NCBI RefSeq assembly: GCF_022952855.1
Contig: NZ_JALJDX010000201.1
Location: 1-64,000 of the forward strand
Length of the DNA: 64,000 nucleotides
Direction of reading: 5' to 3'
Source of the DNA: Pseudomonas sp. RGM2987
GTDB lineage: Bacteria > Pseudomonadota > Gammaproteobacteria > Pseudomonadales > Pseudomonadaceae
Shown one piece after another: positions 9,915-18,376 of the stretch. The notes beneath the pieces are model-generated. The model saw only the letters and a program-made list of their open reading frames with translations. It was not told where the DNA came from and made no database searches. The number at the start of each line of letters is the position of its first letter. Positions within the stretch are counted from its first letter, which is position 1. Position numbers and translations under genes: made by a program.

Positions 9915-10439
9915 ATGTTGATGGGAAAACCTTGGGTCCTGGCCGCTTGTGCGCTGTTGTTCACTGCGTCGTCGTGGGCATCGCCCGGCCAGCATTTTGA
10001 ATTCGGCCAGCCAGCTCCGGCAGCCAAGGCCAGTCGCAGCATCGATGTGGTGATGGGCGACATGACGTTCAATCCCGGTGCCCTTGAAGTGAAGGCGGGC
10101 GAGACGGTTCGTTTCGTACTGATCAACAAAGGGCAGTTGCTCCACGAATTCAACCTGGGCAACGCCGCGATGCATACCGAACACCAACAGCAAATGCAGC
10201 AGATGCAACAGGACGGCCAACTGACGCCGACGGCGATGAAGGCCGGCATGGAGCATGGGGCCATGGGGCACGATCAGGCCGGCATGGGCCACGACGACCC
10301 CAATAGTGTATTGGTGGAGCCGGGCAAGACGTCCGAGCTGACCTGGACGTTCACCAAGGCCACCCGCCTGGAATTCGCCTGCAATGTGCCCGGGCATTAC
10401 CAGGCCGGTATGAAAGGCGATTTGACTGTCAGTCAGTAA
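9915..10439 (+). CDS. Periplasmic cupredoxin with Met/His-rich insert (CopI-like)
   Basis: A 174-aa blue-copper-fold protein, exported by a signal peptide that ends around TASSWAS. Copper ligands of a type 1 site are visible: His in LLHEFNLG, and Cys, His and Met in the C-terminal CNVPGHYQAGM segment. Between the two ligand groups (about residues 95-135) lies an insert rich in Met, His and Gln (AAMHTEHQQQMQQMQQDG, then GMEHGAMGHDQAGMGHDD). Such Met/His motifs bind Cu(I)/Cu(II) in periplasmic resistance proteins. The divergent copRS pair and the cop-box suggest copper-induced expression and a role in copper tolerance. Confidence 0.88.
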   Translation: MLMGKPWVLAACALLFTASSWASPGQHFEFGQPAPAAKASRSIDVVMGDMTFNPGALEVKAGETVRFVLINKGQLLHEFNLGNAAMHTEHQQQMQQMQQDGQLTPTAMKAGMEHGAMGHDQAGMGHDDPNSVLVEPGKTSELTWTFTKATRLEFACNVPGHYQAGMKGDLTVSQ

Positions 10440-10500
10440 GCGCTCAAAGGCTGCGGCAAAGGCTGTTAGAATCCGCTGATTCTTCAGTCAGGTTTCCGTC

Positions 10501-11331
10501 ATGCATCCCGCAGCCGAACATTCGCCGCTGGGCAAATCCAGCGAATACGTCGCGACCTACACACCGTCACTCCTGTTCCCGATCCCGCGCACCGCGAAAT
10601 GGGCGGAACTGGGGCTGACGGCCGACACGCTGCCGTACAAGGGCGTGGATTTCTGGAACTGTTTCGAGCTGTCCTGGCTGTTGCCGTCTGGCAAGCCGGT
10701 GGTAGCCATCGGTGAGTTCGCGATCCCGGCGGACTCGCCGAACATCATCGAATCCAAATCCTTCAAGTTGTACCTCAACTCACTGAACCAGACCCCATTC
10801 GCTGATACCGCGAGCCTGGAGGCGACCCTGCGCCAGGATCTGTCGGCGGCCGCCGGCAAGCCGGTTGGCGTGCGGATCCGCAATCTCAAGGACGTGGAAA
10901 ACGAGGGCGTTGTCGCGTTGCCCGGCGTGTGTATCGACGATCTGGACATCAGCGTCGATTCCTACGAGCACCCGCGTCCGGAACTACTGCGGTGTGATGA
11001 ATCGCGTGTCGTCGAGGAAAGCCTGCACAGCCATTTGCTCAAATCCAATTGCCCGGTGACCAGCCAGCCGGACTGGGGCAGCGTGGCGGTGCACTATCGC
11101 GGCGCGGCGCTGGATCATGCGAGCCTGTTGGCCTACATCGTCAGCTTCCGCCAGCATTCGGATTTCCATGAGCAATGTGTGGAGCGGATTTTTCTCGACC
11201 TGCAGCGCTTGCTCAAGCCTGAGACGTTGACGGTGTATGCGCGGTATGTGCGGCGGGGTGGGTTGGATATCAATCCGTATCGCAGCACGGAAGCGGAGCA
11301 GTTGCCGAACCATCGGTTGGTGCGCCAGTAA
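10501..11331 (+). CDS. queF: NADPH-dependent 7-cyano-7-deazaguanine reductase
   Basis: Reduces preQ0 to preQ1 with two NADPH in queuosine biosynthesis, in the cytoplasm. The 276-aa product is the long two-domain (YqcD/E. coli) type. The QueF motif [15 protein letters not shown] lies near residue 90. The catalytic Cys is in the [11 protein letters not shown] segment, and a FHEQCVERI segment occurs in the second half. No other queuosine gene is adjacent. Confidence 0.96.
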   Translation: MHPAAEHSPLGKSSEYVATYTPSLLFPIPRTAKWAELGLTADTLPYKGVDFWNCFELSWLLPSGKPVVAIGEFAIPADSPNIIESKSFKLYLNSLNQTPFADTASLEATLRQDLSAAAGKPVGVRIRNLKDVENEGVVALPGVCIDDLDISVDSYEHPRPELLRCDESRVVEESLHSHLLKSNCPVTSQPDWGSVAVHYRGAALDHASLLAYIVSFRQHSDFHEQCVERIFLDLQRLLKPETLTVYARYVRRGGLDINPYRSTEAEQLPNHRLVRQ

Positions 11332-11366
11332 CGTTACTGTTTCTTGCGGCTGTACCCAATCCAATT

Positions 11367-11455
11367 GTGGGGGCGGGCTTGCTCGCGAAAGCGTTGGGTC
11401 AGTCAGCACATAGGTTGAATGTGCCTCCGTCTTCGCGGGCAAGCCCGCTCCCACA
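11367..11455. repeat. REPIN-type inverted repeat pair (family B)
   Basis: A GCGGGCTTGCTCGCGAA arm followed about 40 nt later by the reverse arm GCAAGCCCGCTCCCACA. Related pairs occur at 15479, 30127, 42155, 45098 and 52828. The 227-nt queF-DUF4404 gap holds nothing else that I can support. Confidence 0.8.
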
Positions 11456-11557
11456 GGGGCGTGGGGTTGAACATAAGATTTGTATTCACCCCGGATTCAT
11501 TGTGGGAGCGCAGGGATAAAAGTGAAGCCCACTATCAATAGCGGGCTTCTCTGCCAT

Positions 11558-11824
11558 TCAAATCCCGATATTGCCCAGCGTCAGCACAATGTTGCGCAGG
11601 GTTCCCGCAATGGCGGGGTGCTTCAATTCGAAGCTTTCCACGGCAAGGTTCACGCCGTCGACCAGGTTGGTGTCCTGAAGCTGGTTTTCCAGCTGGATTT
11701 CAGCTTCGATCTGAGCCATCAACTGATGTAGGTGTTCGCGCTCCGGCTCAGACAGTGGCGGGGTCTGGTCCAATTGCTCGCGCAGGGTATCGAGTTGTTC
11801 TTGCAGTTCGCGGCGGGCAGGCAT
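11558..11824 (-). CDS. Small DUF4404-like protein
   Basis: An 88-aa soluble protein with a charged, Gln/Glu-rich helical N-terminal half (MPARRELQEQLDTLREQL) and the C-terminal segment HPAIAGTLRNIVLTLGNIGI. The pattern fits the DUF4404 family, of unknown function. The ATG at 11824 follows an AAGGGAG ribosome site; the longer frame upstream does not have one. The gene stands alone between a REPIN and the HAD-like gene. Confidence 0.75.
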   Translation of the reverse strand: MPARRELQEQLDTLREQLDQTPPLSEPEREHLHQLMAQIEAEIQLENQLQDTNLVDGVNLAVESFELKHPAIAGTLRNIVLTLGNIGI

Positions 11825-11933
11825 TGACGTACTCCCTTTATGGATAGGCACAGCCATGGACCGCGACGGTGCGGTAAAAGTCCGTGGCTTGCCTTAAGAG
11901 TAATCCACCCTCAAGCGCCCTGCATGATCCCAG

Positions 11934-12554
11934 TCATGGCTTCTCGCCTTTGAACCGACGCAGGTTGATGTCTGCCAGGCAGGTGTCGAGTTCGCCCAGG
12001 TGATCGATGACCGAGTGCACGCCCAGGCTGAACAATTGCACCGTCGCCTTGGCACGTCTGGTTTCCCTTTCCTGTTGGCTCAACGCTTGCCATTCACCGG
12101 GCGTGAGGCCGCACAGCGAGCCGCAGGAGGCCAGCCCGATGGTCCACAGGCCGGCGTTGAGTCCCGACTGCAATAGGCGAGGTTCGCCACTGACCAATAC
12201 ACAGCCGTCCAGTTGCTGGACATTCAATGCCATCAGCGCTTGCCAGCAAGCGTGGGGGGCCGGCCATGGATAATTTGTTGCAGGAAGTTGCGGCGGTTTG
12301 ATCCAACCTGGCAGCGAAGCCGCCAGGGCATGGCTGACCGCCGGTGGCAATTCGTCCAGCCAGGCGCAGGGGATCTTTTGAAGTTGCAGGCGGTGCAGGC
12401 TGTCCAGCGCCCCCGGGGTCGGTTGCGCGTGTTCGGCCGGTGCGGCTCCCGGTTGTCGAACCCGTGCTCCGAAATCCACCAGGCATCCACTCAGGCCAAA
12501 CAGTACGGCGGTCAGGCTGGGCGCGGGGAGGGGCAGGGCTTCGGCGCGGGGCAT
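11934..12554 (-). CDS. PhnX-like HAD protein lacking the catalytic Asp
   Basis: A 206-aa relative of phosphonoacetaldehyde hydrolase. The resemblance is clear in the GLNAGLWTIGLASCGSL and GLTPGEWQALSQQE segments and in the C-terminal HSVIDHLGELDTCLADI. HAD motif I, however, reads VLFGLSGCLVDFG. Aligned on the PhnX motif (I-L-D-W-A-G-T-T-V-D), the nucleophilic Asp is Gly and the Thr is Cys. The PhnX acidic pair before the GLNAG segment is replaced by VSGEP. The protein therefore looks catalytically inactive as a phosphatase or phosphonatase. The reading frame is intact. No phosphonate genes are nearby. Confidence 0.75.
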   Translation of the reverse strand: MPRAEALPLPAPSLTAVLFGLSGCLVDFGARVRQPGAAPAEHAQPTPGALDSLHRLQLQKIPCAWLDELPPAVSHALAASLPGWIKPPQLPATNYPWPAPHACWQALMALNVQQLDGCVLVSGEPRLLQSGLNAGLWTIGLASCGSLCGLTPGEWQALSQQERETRRAKATVQLFSLGVHSVIDHLGELDTCLADINLRRFKGEKP

Positions 12555-12755
12555 GGGGACGTCCTTGAAATAAACGCCAGCCTACCGGCCCTTAATGACA
12601 GTCCAATGACAGTGGAGTGACTGCGCTTGGCTAGCGGAAACGTCCTACGGCGCGCTTCTTTTCGGTGCTGCCTATCCGCGCGTTCCGTCTTATACTAGCC
12701 ATCTTACCGCCTGGGCTCGGCGCCCTTGCCTGAATAAACCAAGGAGTTCTCCCTT

Positions 12756-13445
12756 ATGCGCTGGAGCCATCATCTAGCTCAGCTGTGTCTTTCCGCCAGC
12801 GTCCTGCTGGTTCCGTTCGCTGCCCAGGCCGCCACGGAGGAAGATCCTTGGGAAAGTATCAACCGTCCGATCTTCACCTTCAACGACACCCTGGATACCT
12901 ATGCCCTCAAGCCGCTGGCCCAGGGTTATCAGTACGTGACGCCGCAGTTTCTCGAAGACGGCATCCACAACATGTTCCGCAACATCGGTGACGTCGGCAA
13001 CCTGGCCAATAACGTGCTGCAGGCCAAACCGGCCGCCGCCGGGGTCGACACTGCCCGGCTGATCTTCAACACCACCTTCGGCCTGCTGGGGTTCTTCGAC
13101 GTCGGCACCCAGATGGGATTGCAGCGCAGCGACGAGGATTTCGGCCAGACCCTGGGTTACTGGGGCGTAGGCAGCGGACCCTACGTGATGCTGCCGCTGC
13201 TGGGCCCGAGCACCCTGCGGGATGCGCCGGCCAAGTATGTCGACAGCTACACCGGCCCCTATCGTTACATCGACAACGTTTCGGTGCGTAACTCGATCTT
13301 CGGTCTGAACATCGTCGACACCCGTGCCAGCCTGCTTTCGGCCGAGAAAATGGTCAGCGGTGACAAGTACGTGTTCATCCGCAATGCCTACCTGCAAAAT
13401 CGCGAATTCAAGGTCAAGGATGGTCAAGTCGAGGACGACTTCTGA
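12756..13445 (+). CDS. mlaA: MlaA/VacJ-family outer-membrane lipid asymmetry protein
   Basis: MlaA sits in the outer membrane with porins and removes misplaced phospholipids from the outer leaflet. The 229-aa sequence shows the family text EDPWESINRPIFTFNDTLD and YALKPLAQGYQ near the N-terminus, and FGQTLGYWGVGSGPYVMLPLLGPS in the middle. The signal peptide ends AAQAA before TEEDPWE and contains no lipobox Cys, so this copy would be a secreted rather than a lipid-anchored form. A strong terminator follows it. Confidence 0.9.
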   Translation: MRWSHHLAQLCLSASVLLVPFAAQAATEEDPWESINRPIFTFNDTLDTYALKPLAQGYQYVTPQFLEDGIHNMFRNIGDVGNLANNVLQAKPAAAGVDTARLIFNTTFGLLGFFDVGTQMGLQRSDEDFGQTLGYWGVGSGPYVMLPLLGPSTLRDAPAKYVDSYTGPYRYIDNVSVRNSIFGLNIVDTRASLLSAEKMVSGDKYVFIRNAYLQNREFKVKDGQVEDDF

Positions 13446-13461
13446 TTCGACCCTGGCAAGC

Positions 13462-13498
13462 CAGAAGGCGGCCTAAAAAGGCCGCCTTTCGTGTTTTT
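13462..13498 (+). terminator. Intrinsic terminator after mlaA
   Basis: AAGGCGGCC pairs with GGCCGCCTT across a TAAAAA loop, followed by TCGTGTTTTTT. Confidence 0.85.
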
Positions 13499-13581
13499 TG
13501 CGCAGGGCGCCCCCGGACTGGTCCTTTCATTGAGTTACGCTTCGCTCGGTTCTTATAACTCTCTGTGCTTTGACAAATAAA

Positions 13582-13637
13582 GACGGCGAGCGGCTATCCG
13601 CATGAGCTTGAAACGCCCCGCGGATGGGAGTACCGTC
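13582..13637 (+). other. Nested inverted repeats upstream of rssB (possible structured leader)
   Basis: GACGG (13582) pairs with CCGTC (13633), and inside it ATCCGC (13596) pairs with GCGGAT (13620). The outer and inner stems could stack as one interrupted hairpin. The 345-nt gap between mlaA and rssB holds no gene that I can support, so this could be part of an rssB 5' UTR or a small RNA. Confidence 0.35.
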
Positions 13638-13790
13638 TGCGCCTTAGAAGGGCACCTCTGATGTAATCGTGTGTAAGGCGCGGCCTGAAAACGGTAAGAA
13701 CAGAGTGGCTAGAAAGCGAATCCAGTAGTGCGTGCCAGGCCAGACAGCCCAGCCCGCTACGCCAACCTAATTCTGGCGCCGTTTGCCCAC

Positions 13791-14972
13791 ATGCCAAAAA
13801 CCAGTGCCACGCTGCTGATAATCGATGATGACGAAGTGGTGCGAGCCAGTCTCGCGGCCTACTTGGAAGACAGTGGTTTCAGCGTCCAGCAGGCCAGCAA
13901 CGGCCAACAGGGTCTTCAGGTATTCGAGCAAGACAAGCCCGACCTGGTCATCTGCGACCTGCGCATGCCGCAGATGGGCGGACTCGAACTCATTCGCCAG
14001 GTCACCGAGATTTCCTCGCAGACCCCGGTAATCGTCGTTTCTGGCGCCGGCGTAATGAGCGACGCGGTCGAGGCCTTGCGCCTGGGCGCGGCGGACTATC
14101 TGATCAAGCCTCTTGAAGACCTGGCGGTGCTCGAGCATTCGGTGCGCCGGGCCCTGGATCGTTCGCGCCTGTTGCTGGAAAACCAGCGCTACCGCGAAAA
14201 ACTGGAAACCGCCAACCGCGAGCTGGAAGCCAGCCTGAACCTGCTGCAGGAAGACCAGAACGCCGGTCGCCAGGTGCAGATGAACATGCTGCCGGTCAGC
14301 CCCTGGACCGTCGACGGTTTCCGCTTTGCCCACCAGATCATCCCGTCGTTGTACCTGTCGGGAGATTTCGTCGACTATTTCCGCGTCGACGAGCGGCGGG
14401 TAGCGTTCTACCTGGCGGACGTTTCCGGGCACGGTGCTTCTTCGGCATTCGTGACGGTGCTGCTGAAATTCATGACCACGCGCCTGTTGTTTGAGTCCAA
14501 GCGCAACGGCACGTTGCCCGAGTTCAAGCCTTCTGAGGTCCTTGGGCATATCAACCGGGGCCTGATCAGTTGTAAGCTGGGCAAACACGTCACGATGGTC
14601 GGTGGAGTCATCGACGAGGAGACTGGCTTGTTGACCTATAGCATCGGCGGGCATCTGCCGTTGCCTGTGTTGTATACGCCAGACAGTGTGCGTTACCTGG
14701 AAGGGCGTGGTTTGCCGGTGGGCCTGTTCAACGAGGCCACCTACGAAGACCACGTGCTGGAACTGCCTCCGACGTTCAGCCTGACGCTGATGTCTGATGG
14801 CATTCTGGACCTTTTGACGGAACCTACACTCAAAGAGAAAGAAGCGGCCTTGCCTGAGCGGGTGAGTGCAGCGGGCGGCAGCCTGGAAGGCTTGCGTCAA
14901 GTGTTTGGATTAGCCACGCTCGGGGAGATGCCGGATGATATCGCCCTGTTAGTGTTGAGCAGGAACCTTTGA
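13791..14972 (+). CDS. rssB: Response regulator with PP2C-type phosphatase output (RssB)
   Basis: A 393-aa protein. The receiver domain (about residues 5-120) has the acidic pocket LLIIDDDEVV, the phospho-Asp in LVICDLRMPQMGG and a conserved Lys in YLIKPLED. A coiled-coil linker (about 125-165) leads to a SpoIIE/PP2C-type phosphatase domain with metal-site text SGDFVDYF, YLADVSGHG, YSIGGHLPLP, LMSDGILDL and MPDDIALLVL. In Pseudomonas this RssB form pairs with the anti-sigma antagonist RssC, encoded next door, in control of RpoS. I use the ATG at 13791, although its ribosome site is weak; a GTG at 13728 is the alternative. It overlaps rssC by 1 nt. Confidence 0.9.
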   Translation: MPKTSATLLIIDDDEVVRASLAAYLEDSGFSVQQASNGQQGLQVFEQDKPDLVICDLRMPQMGGLELIRQVTEISSQTPVIVVSGAGVMSDAVEALRLGAADYLIKPLEDLAVLEHSVRRALDRSRLLLENQRYREKLETANRELEASLNLLQEDQNAGRQVQMNMLPVSPWTVDGFRFAHQIIPSLYLSGDFVDYFRVDERRVAFYLADVSGHGASSAFVTVLLKFMTTRLLFESKRNGTLPEFKPSEVLGHINRGLISCKLGKHVTMVGGVIDEETGLLTYSIGGHLPLPVLYTPDSVRYLEGRGLPVGLFNEATYEDHVLELPPTFSLTLMSDGILDLLTEPTLKEKEAALPERVSAAGGSLEGLRQVFGLATLGEMPDDIALLVLSRNL

Positions 14973-15460
14973 TGAGTACCGGTAGAATCCAGTTCGCCGA
15001 GCAGGACGGCACCTTTGTCCTGAAGTTTGTCGGTGAAGTGCGCCTGACCCTGTGTTCGGCGCTGGATGCGACTATTGAGCGGATCTTCACCGCGCTGAAC
15101 TTCAGCGCCATCGTGATCGACCTGACCGAAACCCGCAGCATCGACAGCACCACCCTGGGCCTGCTGGCCAAACTGTCGATCCTGTCGCGGCAAAAGGTCG
15201 GTTTGCTGCCGACTGTCGTCACCACCCACAACGACATCACCCGTCTGCTGCAATCAATGGGCTTCGACCAGGTGTTCAACATTGTTGGCGACCCCGTGCC
15301 TTGCCCTGAATGCCTGGACGACCTGCCTGATCAGGACCAGTCCGAAGAAGAGGTGCGGATCAAGGTGCTGGAAGCGCACAAGATCCTGATGGGGCTGAAC
15401 GACTCCAATCGTGAAGCCTTTCATGACCTGGTCAACGCGCTGGAGCGCCCGGGCGGCTGA
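14972..15460 (+). CDS. rssC: STAS-domain anti-sigma factor antagonist RssC
   Basis: A 162-aa protein with a STAS fold over about residues 1-105. The likely phosphorylated Ser lies in TRSIDSTTLGLLAKL near residue 55, as in SpoIIAA-like antagonists. A C-terminal tail with a CPEC motif (about residues 107-112) extends beyond the minimal STAS domain. Its ATG overlaps the rssB stop (TGATG), so the two are translationally coupled. The PP2C domain of RssB is the natural phosphatase for this protein. Confidence 0.9.
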   Translation: MSTGRIQFAEQDGTFVLKFVGEVRLTLCSALDATIERIFTALNFSAIVIDLTETRSIDSTTLGLLAKLSILSRQKVGLLPTVVTTHNDITRLLQSMGFDQVFNIVGDPVPCPECLDDLPDQDQSEEEVRIKVLEAHKILMGLNDSNREAFHDLVNALERPGG

Positions 15461-15478
15461 AGTCCCCTCAATCCCCTT

Positions 15479-15566
15479 GTGGGAGCGGGCTTGCTCGCGA
15501 AGACGGGCTGACAGGCTACATCAATGTTGGAGTGCAGGCCCCTTCGCGAGCAAGCCCGCTCCCACA
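15479..15566. repeat. REPIN-type inverted repeat pair (family B)
   Basis: GCGGGCTTGCTCGCGAAG and the reverse arm CTTCGCGAGCAAGCCCGC enclose about 35 nt. It lies between convergent rssC and tal. Confidence 0.85.
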
Positions 15567-15572
15567 GAAGCA

Positions 15573-15606
15573 AAAAGGGGCGAACCCATCAAGGTTCGCC
15601 CCTTTT
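15573..15606. terminator. Bidirectional terminator between rssC and tal
   Basis: AAAAGGGGCGAACC and GGTTCGCCCCTTTT form a 14-bp perfect stem with A and T tracts on both sides. It can end transcription from both converging genes. Confidence 0.9.
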
Positions 15607-15623
15607 GTTTGCCTCTGTTTCAC

Positions 15624-16550
15624 TCAAAGCTTGGCTTGCAGCAACGCCTCCAGCTTCTCCTGGTCCCGGGCAAACTGACGGATACCTTCGGCCAGTTTCT
15701 CGGTCGCCATGGCGTCCTCGTTGGACAGCCAGCGGAACTGCGCTTCATTGAGGTTCAAGCGGGCTTCCCCGGCTTGTCCTGGCGCCAGCTTGCGTTCCAG
15801 CTTGCCTTCATCGGCCGCCAGTTTCTCCAGCAATTCAGGGCTGACGGTCAAGCGGTCGCAACCGGCCAGTTGCTCGATCTGGTTGAGATTACGGAAGCTT
15901 GCGCCCATGACCACGGTCTTGTAGTCGTTGGCCTTGTAGTAGTTGTAGATGCGCGTCACCGACTGTACGCCCGGATCGTCGGCGCCAGTGTAGTCGCTGC
16001 CATTGGCTTTCTTGTACCAGTCGTAGATACGGCCTACGAACGGCGAGATCAGGAACACCCCGGCATCGGCACAGGCGGCGGCCTGGGCGAAGGAGAACAG
16101 CAGGGTCAGGTTGCACTGAATGCCTTCACGCTCCAACTGCTCGGCGGCGCGGATGCCTTCCCAGGTGGATGCAATCTTGATCAGCACGCGATCCCGGCCA
16201 ATGCCGGCCTTTTCATACAGATCGATCAGACGATGCGCACGCTTCAACATGGCCTCGGTGTCGAACGACAGGCGCGCGTCCACTTCAGTGGAAATACGCC
16301 CCGGGATCACTTTCAGAATTTCTTGCCCGACCGCCACGGCAAAACGGTCGCTGGCCAGGCCCACATCGCCCTTGCAGTCCGCCACGCAGGCGTTCAGCTG
16401 CTCGGCGTAGCCCGCGATGGCCGAGGCCTTGAGCAGCAGGGAAGGGTTGGTGGTGGCATCCACGGGTTTGATGCGGGCGATGGCTTCGAAGTCGCCGGTG
16501 TCGGCCACTACGGTGGTGAATTGCTTGAGTTGTTCCAGCTTGGAAGTCAT
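15624..16550 (-). CDS. tal: Transaldolase
   Basis: Pentose-phosphate enzyme that moves a dihydroxyacetone unit from sedoheptulose-7-phosphate to glyceraldehyde-3-phosphate. The 308-aa length is that of the TalB class. The Schiff-base Lys is in [19 protein letters not shown]. Other signatures are [12 protein letters not shown] near the N-terminus and [17 protein letters not shown]. The start [12 protein letters not shown] at 16550 is standard for the family; the frame upstream is spurious. Confidence 0.97.
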   Translation of the reverse strand: MTSKLEQLKQFTTVVADTGDFEAIARIKPVDATTNPSLLLKASAIAGYAEQLNACVADCKGDVGLASDRFAVAVGQEILKVIPGRISTEVDARLSFDTEAMLKRAHRLIDLYEKAGIGRDRVLIKIASTWEGIRAAEQLEREGIQCNLTLLFSFAQAAACADAGVFLISPFVGRIYDWYKKANGSDYTGADDPGVQSVTRIYNYYKANDYKTVVMGASFRNLNQIEQLAGCDRLTVSPELLEKLAADEGKLERKLAPGQAGEARLNLNEAQFRWLSNEDAMATEKLAEGIRQFARDQEKLEALLQAKL

Positions 16551-16728
16551 GAGCGTGCTCTGTCCTATGGGTCTGTTGACATTACCCGAGGGCCGGCAGC
16601 CACTCAAGGGCGTGAAGAGGTATCGAAGGCCCCGGCGGCAACAACCTGAAAACGGCTGTTTGAAAGGCCGGGGCGGGTATCGGTAGATACGATGCCAAAA
16701 CCGCGCGCAGGTTCAAAGCAAGTGACCG

Positions 16729-17724
16729 TTAACGCCCCTCCAGCAACTGCCCCGCCTGATCCAGCAGCGCCAACGGATCCTTGGTCTTGTGGATATCCAC
16801 CGACAATAGTTGCCGAAACCGCCGAGCCCCCGGAAAACCCGTGCCCAGCCCGAGTACATGGCGGGTGATGTGATGCATCGCGCCACCGGCGGCCAGATGA
16901 TCGGCAATATAAGGCCGCAACTGTGCCAGCGCCTCGGCCCGGCTGATGATAGGCGCGCTGCTGCCGAACAGCTGTTGATCCACCTCGGCCAGCAGGTACG
17001 GGTTGTGATACGCCTCGCGGCCCAGCATCACACCGTCGAAGGTCCGCAAATGCTCATGGCAGGCCTCCAGCGTCTTGATCCCGCCGTTGAGTACGATCTC
17101 CAGCTCCGGAAAGTCCGCTTTCAACCGCGCCACCACGTCATAGCGCAGCGGCGGAATATCGCGGTTCTCCTTCGGCGACAGCCCTTCCAGAATCGCAATC
17201 CGCGCATGCACGGTAAAGCTGGTGCAACCGGCGTCACGCACCGTGGCGACGAAGTCACACAACTGCTCATAACTGTCACGCCCATTGATCCCGATCCGAT
17301 GCTTGACCGTCACCGGAATCGACACCGCATCACGCATCGCCTTCACGCAATCGGCCACCAACTGCGGATGCCCCATCAGGCAGGCGCCGATCATGTTGTT
17401 CTGCACCCGGTCGCTGGGGCAGCCGACGTTGAGGTTGACCTCGTCATAGCCATGCTCCTGGGCCATGCGCGCGCAAGCCGCCAGATCGGCCGGGACGCTA
17501 CCGCCCAACTGGAGAGCCAGCGGGTGCTCGGATTCGTGGTGGCGCAGGAAGCGTTCGTGGTCACCGTTGAGCAAGGCACCGGTGGTGACCATTTCGGTGT
17601 AGAGCAGGGCGTGTTTGGACAGGATGCGTAGGAAGTAGCGGCAGTGGGGGTCAGTCCAATCCATCATCGGTGCGACGCTGAAGCGGCGGGACAAGGGTTG
17701 CTGGGGGGCTGGGTATAGAGGCAT
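16729..17724 (-). CDS. dusA: tRNA-dihydrouridine(20/20a) synthase DusA
   Basis: FMN enzyme that reduces U20/U20a in tRNA with NADPH. The 331-aa protein has the N-terminal RRFSVAPMMDWTD motif, the catalytic Cys in VNLNVGCPSDRVQ, SFTVHARIA and the FMN-phosphate segment LNGGI...DGVMLGREAYHNP. The gene is intact. A second diverged copy of its 5' end (promoter region plus the first conserved codons) lies 1.17 kb upstream at 18828. This suggests the present 5' end was supplied by an integrated element. Confidence 0.96.
   Translation of the reverse strand: MPLYPAPQQPLSRRFSVAPMMDWTDPHCRYFLRILSKHALLYTEMVTTGALLNGDHERFLRHHESEHPLALQLGGSVPADLAACARMAQEHGYDEVNLNVGCPSDRVQNNMIGACLMGHPQLVADCVKAMRDAVSIPVTVKHRIGINGRDSYEQLCDFVATVRDAGCTSFTVHARIAILEGLSPKENRDIPPLRYDVVARLKADFPELEIVLNGGIKTLEACHEHLRTFDGVMLGREAYHNPYLLAEVDQQLFGSSAPIISRAEALAQLRPYIADHLAAGGAMHHITRHVLGLGTGFPGARRFRQLLSVDIHKTKDPLALLDQAGQLLEGR
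17656..17689 (-). other. Candidate attachment site in the 5' end of dusA (att copy 1)
   Basis: On the plus strand CCAATCCATCAT and, 12 nt further, GAAGCGGCGG are repeated at identical spacing at 18828-18861. Sequence identity stops exactly at the GATTGG codons on the dusA side and continues patchily into the dusA upstream region. This is the region used by the known DusA-associated integrases. Confidence 0.6.
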
Positions 17725-17841
17725 CGGGGATCTGGATGGAGAGGCGGAGTGCCGCAGTTTAACAGGAATGAGGTAGGCGAGGTTCTGGAGGAGGACTGAG
17801 CAGCGTGCTTCGCTGGTTGGCGATCGGCGCAGTGGGAAGCC

Positions 17842-17869
17842 GAGGTTAATAAACCTATTCCCTTTTCCC
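17842..17869. repeat. 28-bp imperfect direct repeat flanking the accessory block (left)
   Basis: The segment begins GAGGTTAATAAACC and ends CCCTTTTCCC. It matches 21 of 28 positions with 21080-21107 in the same orientation. The two copies bracket the toxin-antitoxin pair, the dusA fragment and the bacteriocin cassette. The 340-nt dusA-antitoxin gap otherwise holds only the terminator at 17979. Confidence 0.5.
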
Positions 17870-17978
17870 GACCTCGTCAGGCCGCTTAAGGTGATTGTGT
17901 CTGAGCCCGTTCCCGGTGGATGCCGGAATTGGATACCTCAAACACTGGAGCTGATGTGTGCGGCCATTCGCGGTAAGC

Positions 17979-18006
17979 CAAAAGCAAGCGCCCAGCACGG
18001 CGCTTT
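17979..18006 (-). terminator. Terminator-like hairpin downstream of the toxin-antitoxin pair
   Basis: Read leftward, AAGCGCC pairs with GGCGCTT-type sequence and is followed by a short T-run (GCTTTTGG). It is positioned to end the higBA-type transcript. Confidence 0.5.
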
Positions 18007-18064
18007 ATAAGAGGGATTCATCATTTTGCGTTGCATCCCTCATTCCGGATTCGGAGACGTTGGC

Positions 18065-18376
18065 TTAGTTTGCCAGAACATCGCGGAACACATCAGGTCG
18101 AAGCGCTGCGATGTGCAATAGGGACCTGGCTGCACCAGAGGGTGAGCGGCGCCCTTGTTCCCACTCCTGCAGCGTGCGCACCGACACGCCCAGAAGTTCT
18201 GCGAATTTGGGTTGAGACAGCCCCGTTTTGCTGCGTGCTTCAGCGGCTTCGGTGACCTCGATCTGATGCACCTCACCATGGCGGCCTGCCTTCACATCAA
18301 TGATGGCGGCTAGCAGTTCTTCGCCTAGGTTGCGTTTGGCATCGCGTGCCAAGAGTTCTTTTTCAGTCAGGACCAT
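18065..18376 (-). CDS. HigA-type helix-turn-helix antitoxin
   Basis: A 103-aa Cro/C1-type HTH protein. The HTH lies in the C-terminal half: TGLSQPKFAELLGVSVRTLQ then EWEQGRRSPSGAARSLL. The N-terminal 45 residues would bind the toxin. It is encoded second in a toxin-first pair, as in higBA/HigB2A2 systems, and its start overlaps the toxin end by 14 nt. It probably represses its own promoter upstream of the toxin gene. It lies between the two dusA 5' copies. Confidence 0.82.
   Translation of the reverse strand: MVLTEKELLARDAKRNLGEELLAAIIDVKAGRHGEVHQIEVTEAAEARSKTGLSQPKFAELLGVSVRTLQEWEQGRRSPSGAARSLLHIAALRPDVFRDVLAN

Noticed and set aside
15411..16649. Long plus-strand frame across the rssC end and antisense to tal
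   Set aside because: It runs through a REPIN and a terminator hairpin; tal on the other strand is unambiguous.
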